From Rotaria socialis (taxonomy: Eukaryota; Rotifera; Eurotatoria; Philodinida; Philodinidae): a DNA stretch of 64,000 nucleotides. This document shows, in pieces, positions 35,088 to 47,033 of this stretch; position 1 is the stretch's first letter, and each line of letters begins with the position of its first letter. A model generated the notes under the pieces. It saw only the letters and a list, made by a program, of their open reading frames with translations, made no database searches and was not told the origin of the DNA. The DNA is taken from the NCBI GenBank assembly GCA_905331475.1, contig CAJNYU010000545.1, positions 49,816 through 113,815 on the forward strand, written 5' to 3'. The position numbers and the translations under genes are program-made.

Positions 35088-37927
35088 ATGCATAGCTCAA
35101 GCTACTCATTCTCTTTCCTGCGTATGAAGCGTGAAAAGAAAGTTAAACTTTTTCTACTGTTGATATTGCTTACAACTACCAGTCTTATATTGCTCAGCAT
35201 TTTCATCAGTCCTAATCTGCCACCAGTATTAAGTTCTACTACTACTCGTCAAGTAACACAAAAATGTTATGTCGAGAAACATAAGCCCACATCTGTATAT
35301 TACCGTTTATCCGAGGACGAACTTTATCATTATGAGTTTCGTTATGAGTTAAAGACGCCTAGCAAAAGTGATGGCTACCGCCTTATGATTATACTCTATG
35401 GTACCAAATGTGGATGTAGTGATAGAATTATTCAAATACAAACGGTCCTGTTTCTTACGAGACTTGCATTAAATGTCTATTTTGTCAACGATAATATTTG
35501 AACAAGTGTCATATGTGGGATTTTTCGGTTGGTGATCGCATACTATCTGCTGTTCGTCGTTCTGATTATTCAATATTAGCTATATGTTCGAAACGCAAAA
35601 CTTATGACATCCATATGCCGATTAGTAATAACAGCGACGTAAAGTATATATACTTATCACTACAAATATGGATGAATACAATTTACTATCCACAGTTTCA
35701 ATGTTATCCACATTTATATATACATGCTACTAGTCGTGGTTCTCATTTTGCAGGCTTGTTAAGTAGAATTTTACCTATTCAAGCACAAATTCTCTATAGT
35801 TATCCTGGACATCGAGAATCAATGTTTATTCCTTCAATGTATGATGTTGATATGCAAACACGACTTTCACTTGATCCAACATTTTCAAATTGGTTCTATT
35901 TCGATTTTTGCTACAATAAATCAATTAAGCATATAAATGATCAGCGTTTATGTCCATTTCAAAGTGACAATCATTATTATTCTCCAGTTCCACCTACTTT
36001 TTTTACTGTTTTGGAAAAGGATCCATATCAGCGTGTAAAATCATATACTAAATTTATTATGCGCATTCAAAGTAATTCTTTTGATCTTGGAGGAAAACTA
36101 TTAGTTCATAAGGAAGCAATGCAACTTGATATATTATCTCCTGTTAAACTAAGTGCTAGTTATATGCAAGAAAATTTTCATATTTGGTGTTCAAAACCTC
36201 ATGCGTCTCAATTTTTCTTTGAACACTATACAAATTCAGTACTATTTAATACTAATGATTCAAAACGACAAACATGCTGGTGTTCAAAAATAGATTTTTC
36301 ATATTTTGAAATAATGCCTAATGTAACAAAGTTATGGTCAATAAAAAAACAAAATGAATATAGTGAATATGCAAGTGACATTAGAATATTTCAAGATGAA
36401 TTTTGCGAAGAAGTTTGCGGGGATTTAATGACAACACATTCAATGGTCTCTCGAAATATTTATAAAATGCTCATTTGGATTAATAAAATGAATTCTGTTC
36501 GGCGCTCACTCTATATTGATGATTATCTAAAACGACCTTTAAGAATATGGATGTATGACAAACATTCACTAATCAACAATTCAACATATTTCTCATCTCT
36601 AAAAGTAAATTGGAAAAATATAGCAAATGAACATCAAATGTATTCACCTGAATATTATCTTCAAGACTATTTTCAGCGTTTAAATCAATCGAGAAAAATT
36701 TCTCGCCACCATCATTTCCAATGGGCTAATAATCCTCTTCTTGCTGATTATTTCATTATTCCTAGTGATTTTATGTTTTTCTATTTCCATCATCAACCAT
36801 CGACTTTAAATGATCAACAATTTAATAATTTATACGTAGATTTAAATGAAAATTACATGAGCATATTATTAGCAAACGTTTGCACAAAGTTTTCCTACTG
36901 GACACTAGCTCCGAACAAAGATCAAATAGGTGCTAATCATATTCTTATCATTCCAAGTGGTAGAAACATGGGAATTTTATATAATGAAACTCAAATGCTA
37001 CTAAAAAATGTTATCCAATTAGCGTTCACTGGTATACGAGCCGATTTATTACCATCAGGTACACCGCCTCAGTATGTATACAGAAATATATATATTACTT
37101 ATCGACATCAGTATGATGTTATTATACCTCAATCTACATTATTACAATGGAGAAGAAACAAGTCTGATGATTTAGATACTTTGATAAAGAAAAAGAACCA
37201 AATATTTTACTTTGCTGGAGCTCTTGATCATATAGCTTCGTATCAATCAGCACGTTCGTTATTATCATCGATAAAACAAGATATTGATCAAAAACAAAAC
37301 TATAAAACATCGATTCAAATTCAAGGAAAACAATATAATATTATTAAAATAATTAGTGGTCATATAAAATCTTATGAATATATTCAATCAGTTCAATCCA
37401 GTGTTTTTATTTTGTGCCCTGAAGGTTTTCTTCCATGGTCACCTCGCATGTACGAATCCATCCAATTAGGCTCAATTCCAATGTTATTAGCTGACAATAT
37501 TGTACTTCCATTCGAAAGATTCATAGATTGGCGGTCATTTACCGTTAAACTCAATGTTAGTAATATAAAAAACATAACTAGTTTTGTTGATCGCATAGAA
37601 AAATTAGAACAATATATAGAACGAAAATTGGCTAGCGCTCTACCATATTTATATGCATTTCGATGGCCATATGTGATTGTTGGCAATAATGAAACTAGAC
37701 AACATGTCTTCGACCCACAAGAAGATTTGAATGAAACAATTAGCAATGTTTTTTATTATATATCATTAGAATTACGATGTCGTCGATTGGAACAATTCTA
37801 TGGATTTACAGTAGAAAGTTCAACATCAAAATCAATGAAAGCTCAACAACTTGCATGCACAAAACATCCAACTGTATGTCCATGTCATGATGAAAAACGA
37901 TCTGTAGCATTTCAAGAATATATTTAA
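35088..37927 (+). CDS. Exostosin-type GT47 gene with alpha/beta-hydrolase-like N-part and frame break
   Basis: The first frame (35088-35501, 137 codons) has a short basic N-terminus and one hydrophobic signal-anchor (about 20-43), typical of a Golgi type II protein. The second frame (35498-37927, 809 codons) overlaps it by ATGA in another phase; the protein text continues sensibly across, so I treat them as one gene with a frameshift or a sequence error. Residues 1-150 of the second frame carry YIHATSRGSHFAGLLSRI, like the nucleophile elbow of alpha/beta hydrolases without the usual G-x-S-x-G. From about residue 345 the text is GT47, with ADYFIIPSDFMFFYF and the strongly conserved CPEGFLPWSPRMYESIQLG and LADNIVLPFERFIDW. 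GT47 enzymes transfer sugars in proteoglycan or wall synthesis. A C-terminal Cys/His-rich tail (CTKHPTVCPCHDEK) is present. Confidence 0.8.
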
Positions 37928-38967
37928 CGAAATTTCTAGTGAAAATTCATAATATATTATCCTTGTAATGAACTTAAGAATCTTTTAGATTTCGTGAGAT
38001 ATTTTCATGTCGAGAAAAGAAAATAATTACAATTCGCATCCGTACAAAATCTCATCTGACAGTGAATAAAAATGTTGAGCTACCTTTGAGTAAAGCATTT
38101 TAACGTATGCTTGTTTTTTTTAAATATTCTTTTACATGAATATTAGTATGAAATGATCTATTGATTTCATTATTCCTGTTACCTTACGGATTTCTTTCGA
38201 ATTTGGGTGTGGGTGTGTATTCTCTTCTAGACATCCACACCCACGCCCTCATTATTCGATCATCACACTTTTTAATGATTGAAATTAAGCAATTTTTTTG
38301 CTTGAAAATATTAATTTTATATATTACAATTTGTATGATACTAAATTATCATTGAGTCAGATATTGGTTTGTTTATATAAGATTCATTAGTGTAGTTGTT
38401 AAGTTTTGAAAATCAAATGTTGATTATATCACAGTTACTTGAATAGAACATTTATTTGACGTTTAGAGATTTACACTAACTGACAGAAAAATGTTTTTTT
38501 TTTCAAAACTAAAACAATGTGATAAAAAAACTTCGTGTTCGCAATCTAGCAGACTTAGATTAAGAAATGTGAGTAGTCTTATTTGTTCTTATAAGTATCA
38601 TATATATTCTGCGGCATCTTATATTTACATTTGCCTTTGATCGTTCTTTGTATGTCTTATCATGATTTCATTTTTTTAATTGGTCAAAATCGAATTCATA
38701 TAATCAAAAATATTATGTTAACAGAAATTATTGAATTTTGTTTCAGATAGATACCATGAGAGTATTCGACAATGTCGAAAGATTATTTTTAGTCTGATGT
38801 ACAAATTCTGTAAGTTAAAATAAAGGCTGTTAAAATAGATGACAATGACTAGTCGCATACAATTATGAGTTAGACAATCAACATTTTATTAAATTGTGAA
38901 TGAAAAAAATCGATTCAGAATAATTAATTAGAAAGATTTCGAGTCTAGAAATATGTTTTAGAAATAT
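37928..38967. other. Convergent intergenic region between GT47 and TPR-ZZ-VWA genes
   Basis: 3' ends of two convergent genes. It includes TGTGGG-like motif G (38204-38250). No further gene seen. Confidence 0.4.
38204..38250. repeat. TGTGGG-like hairpin motif G
   Basis: TTGGGTGTGGGTGTG (38203-38217) is followed after 17 bp by CATCCACACCCACGCCC (about 38233-38248). A compact, clean example; here no coding fragment adjoins. Confidence 0.75.
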
Positions 38968-40314
38968 TTAAACATTAGTAACTGTTGTTCGTTGAGTGAA
39001 AACAAATGAAATTCTATCAAAAATATCATCTAATTCTGATAAAGTTGTTAAATCTAAAAATTGACATCTTTCACCACCAGCTCGTTTTATTTGATTCATA
39101 GCTTGTCTTCCTTGCAGTTCAAGTCCAATGCCAATTAATAACATATCAGTTTCAAAATCATCACAAATCTGTTTGACTCTTTGACAAGCTTGATTTAAAT
39201 TACATTTCGTTGAACTACAATCTTCTCCATCAGTAATTAAAATAATTTGATTTCGATTTGAATCACCAGTTAGAATTCCAGCAAATTTATTTCTTAATAA
39301 AAATTGAAATGTTGAATCAATAGCATCATACAATGCTGTACCAGCATTAGCATCATCTATACTTGGTTTTAAAGCAGATAATACTAAGGCTAATTTTAAT
39401 TTAGCAACATTAGCAGATTCGCTATCCATAACTTCATAAACTTTGGCATTAAATGCTAAACATGTTAAACGATCTTTTAAACCTAATTGATTAGCAATTT
39501 TAATTATTCCACGTTCTGTTGCAGGCCATCGATTTTTCGAAGGATTTATTCGATTGTTTGCCTCATAACCAATCATTGATAATGATACATCAACAACTAA
39601 AACAATATTATAACTATGAATAGCAACGGAAAGATCAATCTGTCGAGGTACTGAATTAGATATTCTTTGTGAAGATTGTTGAGGTTGTTTAATTGGTATT
39701 AATGGATGTGTATCTCTATGTCCTTTTTGATTTGGATTAGAATTGACACATTTAGAACATAAATCATAATCGTCACATACTGTACATTTATATCGAACAC
39801 CAATTATTGGACAACAACGACATACATCACATAAAACATCATGACTTGAAACTTGATCAACCTGTCTAGTTGTTGATACCATTTTACCACCACATTGTCG
39901 AAGAACATCATTATATTCCTTTTGATTTGGTTCTAATTGACAACATTTTTGATAACATTCTATTGCTTCTTGTTTACGATTTAACAATTCCAATGCTTTT
40001 CCTTTATAAAAATATCCTTTTGTCCATGTTGGATCAACTTGAATACTTGCCGAAGCATCTTTTAAAACTTTATCAGCATCATTTAAACGATAATAACATA
40101 AAGCACGATTTGTTAAATAAGGAGCATATCTTGGTACTTGCTCCAATGCATAACTAAACAGTTCTACAGCTAAATTATAATTGCCTTCATTAAATGCTGC
40201 TTTTGCTTGCCATTTTAATTTCTCTGAGCTAGCTGTTGGTTTTGATATTATACCGCTCATTATATTTAACAACAAAAAAAAATAAATCCACAAAATATCT
40301 ATACGAGGAGGCAA
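38968..40314 (-). CDS. TPR + ZZ zinc finger + VWA protein, 448 aa
   Basis: A single exon. Residues 1-24 are hydrophobic ([20 protein letters not shown]) and may be a signal peptide or anchor. About 30-140: three TPR units ([57 protein letters not shown]). About 160-205: a ZZ finger with [16 protein letters not shown] and GHRDTH ligands. About 234-440: a VWA domain with an intact MIDAS: D-x-S-x-S at 242-246 (DVSLS), T326 (AGTALYD) and D362 (ITDGED). TPR and ZZ bind peptides; VWA binds ligands through Mg2+. The mix suggests an adaptor, perhaps around ubiquitin or N-terminal signals, but a leader peptide in front of a ZZ finger is odd. Function unassigned. Confidence 0.9.
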   Translation of the reverse strand: MPPRIDILWIYFFLLLNIMSGIISKPTASSEKLKWQAKAAFNEGNYNLAVELFSYALEQVPRYAPYLTNRALCYYRLNDADKVLKDASASIQVDPTWTKGYFYKGKALELLNRKQEAIECYQKCCQLEPNQKEYNDVLRQCGGKMVSTTRQVDQVSSHDVLCDVCRCCPIIGVRYKCTVCDDYDLCSKCVNSNPNQKGHRDTHPLIPIKQPQQSSQRISNSVPRQIDLSVAIHSYNIVLVVDVSLSMIGYEANNRINPSKNRWPATERGIIKIANQLGLKDRLTCLAFNAKVYEVMDSESANVAKLKLALVLSALKPSIDDANAGTALYDAIDSTFQFLLRNKFAGILTGDSNRNQIILITDGEDCSSTKCNLNQACQRVKQICDDFETDMLLIGIGLELQGRQAMNQIKRAGGERCQFLDLTTLSELDDIFDRISFVFTQRTTVTNV

Positions 40315-41449
40315 ATATTGAGTAATTTATGTATATATTAACAAAAGTTAAAATTACTTTTTCCAAGTTGCTCTTCCTTCCTTTGTTTCATCTCGAAGCT
40401 ATTATAGATGCATCTATGAGTAATCATAAAATTTTCTTTTACATCCTTCCTACCATGCGTCATCTGTTTGTTTTTATGTTTTTTTTCTTGGTATGTCAAT
40501 GTCTTTAAAATATACTTATTCGAAGAATATCTTCTAAAAAAAATTTATATTTCGAGATGGATAGCATCTTTTTTAGTTCATTTGTTTGTTGTTATTGTTT
40601 CATCATTTTCAGGTTAGGCATCAATTCATTTGTCATAATTGTCAATTAAAATATCATAATCACTATTAACTACCGAATGAAAGAAAATGGGTTTACTGTC
40701 ATATTGGAAACTTTTTACAACCATTTTATAATCTATGAATTAGATTTTAAAAAAATTCATATTTACATGCATAAATTGAAACTTTTTAGTACAATTACAT
40801 TTTAATCGTATTTTGCTAATGATTGTTTTTTCGATTCACCGATTAGAACATTTTTCTTTTATGTTACTACTTTCAGATGTCTACATGCAAACAAAATTTC
40901 AGTTTTCTAGCTCATAGCATTGCTGCGTTATAAGACTCATATCGCGAAAAAATCGTATATTCTAGGAATGTCTGTTGAGAAAAAGAAATTTTCTAAATGT
41001 CAAAGGAAACAGAAAAAATATCATATACAGTCGATTTGTTTTCGTCTAGAACGACCTTAGTCATCTGTGATTTCAAGTAAAAGTGTTCCAAAATGAGTAT
41101 TTGTTTTTTTGTAGGATTTAACTTGTTTGTTTGTTTGTGGAGAGTCAGTCTATTCACATTATCAGAATCATAAATCGGTTTCAATATAGTTTTTGTGTAT
41201 CGGAAATTGAAATCAGTGTTTCGGTTTTCAAAAATATCACAAGTTTATACATTTTTAAGCTGAACTATTAAATGTTTTGCATACTAATATTTATGAATAC
41301 AAGGACGCTGATAAGACTTAAGATCAGTTGTTCAGAAGATAACCGGTTTTTAGGATGAGAACCTACTGTAATATATCGCTTCATTACATATGAACATAGA
41401 TTAAGTGTAATTGTTTTATTTATTTCTAACTGCTATTTAAATATTTAAA
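40315..41449. other. Intergenic region
   Basis: Upstream of the TPR-ZZ-VWA gene and downstream of the sialidase-like gene. A 63-codon frame at 40993-41184 has no recognisable domain. Nothing else stands out. Confidence 0.4.
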
Positions 41450-42745
41450 TTATTTTATCATTTCACGATAATCTTTCAATGTTTTATAAGTAATACGATT
41501 TGAATTATGAAATGAATTAGCACCACGATAAGATGTACGAATTGCATAAATAATATGAGGACCACCATCACAATTCCATTCAATACAACTTGCTTTACTA
41601 TTAAATGATGATGATGATGATGAGAATTCGTCAAATTGCCAATCGACATAATGAAAACCAGTATAAAGAAGACTATCATTTATTGTAAAACCCGTATCAT
41701 CATATAAGAGTCGATCAGCAACGATAGTCCAATTGCTCAAGTGAATTTTATCTTTTGTATACGACAAACTTAATATATTCCGTTGAGTTGGTTCAAAATT
41801 TTGTGTGACAGGATTTACTAATGAAAAATAAGCTTCAGTCACTGGATCGTATCGTATTGTAAATTTAGTCATACCACCAGGAAAATTTGTGATTGAAACA
41901 AAACAAAGTGTATTTGTTGTTTTATTTAATTCTAAAATAATTGCTAAGTTTGATAATGGTATGGAATTAAATCTCATGATATTTAATACACGTGTTTCAT
42001 TGGATGATGATTTAGGTACTATAACAATATTTCCTTCTAAATATCCCGGTGCAGTTAAATTTGGAAATGATTTTGGTAACCATTCTTTATTGAAAACAAG
42101 GGGTGTCGTCAATCGCCAATTGTTAGGTGACATTATAGGATCATCTGCTGTCGACGATTCAATTGGTTTCGATAGATTACAACTGATGATTGCTGCTTGA
42201 AAATCTTTAGGCCATTGAAAAGGCGCTGGCCACTGTTCAACAGCACGATACATAACTTGTTCAGCAATAACGATGGGCGTTGGACCTGTTGCAAATGACC
42301 CATGAAATAAAATAACACCATCGTCGTTTCCATTATAAATCCACGATGAACCATTATCATTACTTCGATGAATTATTACATTCGCATTTGAATCACTATT
42401 GGTACCTATTGCATATATTAAACCATTGTAAACAGCTAATGTTGTCCAATAACTATGTTTAATATAAGAAATAAACGACCATGTTTCACCATTATCATCA
42501 CTGGTATAAATCGAAACATTTCTTGGTTGAGATATATAACCAGCACCGAAAAAATCATGACTAGCAACTAGACGACCTGATGATAGACGAATAATCGATG
42601 GTGATCCCAGATAAATTCTTGATGGTTCATCATGATAAACGATCTCATTTAAATCAAGACTCGAATCAGATATACGCTTAGATTCTATTAAATGAGGACT
42701 TGTAAAAAGATATATTATTATACATATTAAGTGAGTACAAGACAT
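41450..42745 (-). CDS. Secreted sialidase-like (Asp-box) protein, 431 aa
   Basis: A single exon with an N-terminal signal peptide (about residues 1-23). The following text fits a six-bladed beta-propeller of the sialidase/BNR superfamily. Asp-boxes S-x-D-x-G-x-x-W occur at 82-89 (SDDNGETW) and 128-135 (SNDNGSSW). An arginine in SPSIIRLSSGRLVASHD lies where sialidases carry the first arginine of the triad, and the adjacent D is consistent with the catalytic Asp region. Several N-glycosylation sequons. Sialidases remove terminal sialic acids; bacterial and eukaryotic members exist, and some Asp-box proteins bind rather than cleave. A stretch encoded by GATGATGAT... gives a Ser run near residue 375. 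Activity cannot be decided from sequence. Confidence 0.8.
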   Translation of the reverse strand: MSCTHLICIIIYLFTSPHLIESKRISDSSLDLNEIVYHDEPSRIYLGSPSIIRLSSGRLVASHDFFGAGYISQPRNVSIYTSDDNGETWSFISYIKHSYWTTLAVYNGLIYAIGTNSDSNANVIIHRSNDNGSSWIYNGNDDGVILFHGSFATGPTPIVIAEQVMYRAVEQWPAPFQWPKDFQAAIISCNLSKPIESSTADDPIMSPNNWRLTTPLVFNKEWLPKSFPNLTAPGYLEGNIVIVPKSSSNETRVLNIMRFNSIPLSNLAIILELNKTTNTLCFVSITNFPGGMTKFTIRYDPVTEAYFSLVNPVTQNFEPTQRNILSLSYTKDKIHLSNWTIVADRLLYDDTGFTINDSLLYTGFHYVDWQFDEFSSSSSSFNSKASCIEWNCDGGPHIIYAIRTSYRGANSFHNSNRITYKTLKDYREMIK

Positions 42746-43154
42746 TGTTTTCGTAGTATGAAAATTCTAGAAGAAATTCTATAGCAAACGTAATTTTTGT
42801 TTTCTTATCAGACCTTATCTTCCTGTTACACAGTATTTCTATGCACGCATTTAACTTCAGTTTTGAGAAGTCCTTTTACTTTATCATCTGTTGACTTTGC
42901 TGTTGTTTCATTTCAATGTTCGTCCTATTCAAATATCAAAATAGCATCGGTCAAGACATGATTTGATTAGTCGTTCATTAACTCCTTGTGACTTCTTTTT
43001 TGTTGTGTTTGACAGTTATTTAGAACGAAAGAACGTCTATTTATTCCCGAGACGTTAATCATACTATTGTCTTTAAGGTATGTTTATTGAAAACATTCTC
43101 GTTGTATCATGTTTAAATATAGACAGAAAAAGAAACATCACTTAACAAAAATGA

Positions 43155-46089
43155 TTAAATATCGTTTATGTCACTTGTACGCATAATTTTTTCGAATTCA
43201 TCATTTTTCCATTTATCTGTCGAAACAAACCAAATATTCTCGAAAACTTTGGAAATCGGACGATGTGAACCCATTAATTTTGATGTAAGTACTTTCCGAA
43301 ATACATTTCCGATTTCAATAACATCATTTCCAAACGCACCCGTACCAATAGGTCCCAGTAAGAGATAAGTATTTGATCCATCACCTTTTGTATTAGCAAT
43401 AGCTGCAGCCATGAATGCTTGAAATTTCGCTAGAGTTTTTGTTTTCCACTAAAATAATCAAAATACATATTGTAGATTGTATAACCAATTAAGATGAACA
43501 CCTTCAGTGAAAATCCTTTCAAAAATTTACCTCATCTTCTGATGTTGGATTTGCATAAAGTTGCAGTGAACGAGTAAGACAATAGCAGGCAGAAACTAAC
43601 ATATCTGCTTTACGGTCTTTGCCGGTTTTATCATCGAAAAAGCGTATATCACGAACATAAGCAAGACCATATTCTGGTATAGCATATCCACCACTCATGC
43701 GTCCGTATTTTAGATCAAGTAATGAGCGATAACCATCAGAATTATAAAGAATTATTTCTTCTTGTGCCCCTGAAAAATTGAAAATGTTTTTTCATGTTAT
43801 CAAAAGCGACAGTTCACCGCCGATTTTCATTCCATGAGTTATTGCGATATTCAAACCAGAATATAAAATAGTTCAATTCAAAATTCTTTTTCAGAGAATG
43901 TTTCTCATTTTATGCGTCTATATACGTATGAAAAGAATAATACTTACAAGCATGCCGGCAATATCCGCCGCCAGCCACTCGTTCATTCTGAAATACTCAG
44001 TTTAAATTGAGAATTGTATTCGAGAAATAACTTACAGCAAAATTAAGAACAATTATTTGTGCATTTTCTGGTATGTCAAAAACAGCCTTTTCAATACCTT
44101 GATTAATATATGTTATCTTTCCAGCATTGTTTCTTTTCGAAACTGGATATTGGCGTAGAGCTTCTGCAGCATCTGCATCAGATGGATCATGTTCTAGTAA
44201 TAGGTTTTCATTTTCTACCTCTTCGTTTGTTTTATCTTTTTCTCTATTGTTTTCTTCACTTGATTGGTCTTTGACTTCGTCTCTTACTGGGTCATTTACT
44301 TCTTTTTCTATTTCGAATTTTGCTTCATCTTTTGATTCTTCGTTAGTTTTGGACTGTATATTGAGATTTTTAAAATCTTCTTGAGTACGATTTAATTCAC
44401 ATTTTTCTTCAAGTTTTGTTTCATTGTTGACATCAATTTTTTCTTCATTTCTTTTGTGTACTTGTTTAATTTGTGTTTCATCTTTTGGACAAAGATTCTC
44501 AAGTTGTTGTAGATTCCAGTAGATTTTTAATTCATTAGGTTCCCAACCATGACTTCGAAAACGGGTCATATATTCGCGAGATTGATTTATATCAGGATGT
44601 ACCTAAACAAATATTATACTATGAAGAACTCTCTCTAAATAATCGAATAGTCTCAGTCAATCATATAGAATCAATGATTTAATTCTTATTTGAATCTTTA
44701 AAATCGTATTCATTTACAGTTAATTCGTAGCAATTCATATCACACAAGAAATCATCAAATAGAGTGACTTTCGATCTACTCAAATCTTGCTCAATAACGA
44801 TGATTGAAATAAAATACTTTTCATACTGTTGTTGTGGTTGTTTTAATTTTTAAATCATTATTGTGTACTCAAAAACAAAAGTGAGTACACTATAGAATCG
44901 GTCAGTGTGTCCGGCCGTTTACACGATAACTCCTGAAAGGCTGATCCGATTTCATGAAATTTTGTACACAGCATTATCTCATCAATATCTCGGTCGAGTT
45001 CGAAGATGAGAGGGATCCGTCAAGAAATGGCTGAGTTATCGAAAAAATTGTCATTTTTGATCAGACCATCCTGAGGGGGAGTACAGGGATTTTTGAAAAA
45101 ACGTTTTTTTCTCAGAATTATCCACAACATATATAAATCGACTCAGTTTTTAACGCTGATTCCGAATCTGATATTAGTTTTGAACTAAATTGTAGCTTTC
45201 TAACGAAGTATCGCCTGAAAAGGTCTCAAAATGCACAAAAACTGCATCCAGAAATCAAATTGCCTAGTTTCTCATGATAATTTTTGTGTTCAGACATTCT
45301 AGAATGACTCATATGTCTCATGCACTTTTTGCAGTACACATAGCTCTCGGATGAAATCCGAAGTTTCCACATTTTTTTTAAAAAGAAATTATTTATTCTT
45401 AATAGTATTGTCGTTAACTCATCGAAGTTTAGTCTAAGATTTATGTTATATCTTTTAGCATATTTCATCAATAAAGATGCAAAAACTTTATCTTAAAATA
45501 CAGATTCACATGTCATAGCATTGGCTAAATGCCCTGACAGATGTCGAAACAATATGAATCTGATGCGTGAGATATAGATAAAACTCACTCGTTCAATAGT
45601 TAACTCAAAATATGGTTCAGCATTTTTGACACCAAAATACTTAGCATTGCCATCATCTGTTTCTTTAGCCATTTTGTCATATGTTTCACGAAGTTCAGTC
45701 CAATCAAGTTCCTTGATGATATTACCCGAATGATTTTTATGTACAAGCCATTGTCGAACTTTTGAAGCATATTCTACAATTTGTCTATCAAGTTTCATGG
45801 TCGAGTCGTTTTGTTCGATTCGACTCAGTTTATTGTGAATTGCAAGCAAAAAAGCGAGTAAAGTACGTCTACTAAAACTCCATTCTGTCTTATCAGATTG
45901 TGGAACAGTTGAAACAGTTGAAACAATAGAATCTACGGTTTCCTCAGTTAGAGAATTTAATGGGACGTAAACAGATAATGGATCAGGCATTGGTCTATAC
46001 TTGATGTTGGCTTGTGTTGATAGCAATAGATTTGGTTCTGTATCGGATGCCATATGAATCAAATCAGCAGAATTTTGTGAATCATCCAT
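43155..46089 (-). CDS. Microbial-type PARG (TIGR02452) protein, five exons, 546 aa
   Basis: Exons are 46089-45589, 44602-44036, 43987-43948, 43769-43531 and 43448-43155; frames add up to 546 residues. Residues 1-167 form a helical N-terminal region of unknown fold; about 190-290 is strongly charged (KETK/E runs, coiled coil or disorder). The catalytic domain begins near VFDIPENAQIIVLNFANE. The signature GGG-x7-QEE is intact: GGGYCRHAWAQEE spans the tiny exon 3 and exon 4. GPIGTGAFGND later fits the second ADP-ribose loop. PARGs cleave ADP-ribose polymers; the two glutamates are catalytic. The domain type is common in bacteria, fungi and protists, so horizontal origin is possible. Intron 1 (986 bp) is far longer than the others and carries repeat sequence. 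Confidence 0.85.
44605..45588. repeat. Repeat-bearing long intron in the PARG gene
   Basis: The region 44873-45130 differs in composition from its surroundings (GTGTCCGGCCGTTTACACGA, GGCTGATCCGATTTCATGAA, TCCTGAGGGGGAGTACAGGG) and looks like an inserted repeat. On the minus strand 45226-45471 is an 81-codon frame with CKKC...H...H spacing resembling a zinc finger, possibly from the same insert. No terminal repeats were identified. Confidence 0.4.
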
Positions 46090-47033
46090 TTTAACTTTAG
46101 GTAATTTTTTTATTGTTCTTCTAAAAAGACACTGTAGTCTAAAAACATATATTTTATGTCATGATCTGGAATTCAGTCGAGATTCAATTATATATCTGTT
46201 TTATTTTCATATCTCGTCTCGAAATTATTTTATAGTTTGTTGAATTATATTTCGTTTCTTCAAATGATTCATTTTATTTCTTCCTACAATATGTGAGTCG
46301 ATGCAAACATAATTTCGAGTGTACCTTGAAAAGATAAATAAATAAATGAAATCAAAAACATTTCATTGGCTATGCAATTTTACCGAGTGACACCAATTGT
46401 CATTCTATAGTAATAGATGACATGCTCACTTAATCGAAAGTTGCCATTGATTTCTATGATACAGATCTTGATACTTTAAAAAAAAATCAATGAATTACTA
46501 AACTTAGTTTTTAGTTAATTTTCTCTACCGTACGCTTTTTCATAGTTTTATTTTTTATAAGTTAAATAATAATCAAAATTTGACTTTTTTCATTTCGTTA
46601 TCAATAAAAATATTAACTATAAGTGATTCAAAATTTAGATGAATTAAAAATCATTTGTAAAATATAAAAACATACTGTTGGTTAGCCCATGAAAATGTAT
46701 TTCATAATCTAGATAATCTTTATAAGAAAACAATTCAATGAAAACATGAAACAAAGTTAAAGGTTCTTTTTTTATCAATCGTTAAACAACTGTTTTCATG
46801 AAGAAGAAAAGAAGACATAAGTTAAAATTTTCTATTAGAATTTTATTGAAAGACAATAATCTCAATAAGAAACTTGTTCATCTTATATCATTGATATAGA
46901 ATACATTGAATTGAATTGAAAAGATTTTCAATTGTTTTTCTACGATTAATATTATATAAGAAATACAATTTATATTTTTAGTAAGTTTGATAAAACTTAG
47001 AAATATCTTTTTATTCAATAGAAAAAAACTTGA
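46090..47033. other. AT-rich intergenic region
   Basis: Promoter side of the PARG gene and 3' side of the aminotransferase gene. No feature recognised. Confidence 0.4.

Noticed and set aside
41476-42360. Secondary frames within the sialidase-like gene
   Set aside because: They are shadows of the long minus-strand frame and consist of repeat-driven His/Val or Leu/Ile text.
45226-45471. 81-codon frame with CKKC...H...H spacing as a zinc-finger gene
   Set aside because: It lies inside the intron of the PARG gene, only one finger-like pattern is present, and no splice context supports it. Noted as possible repeat content only.
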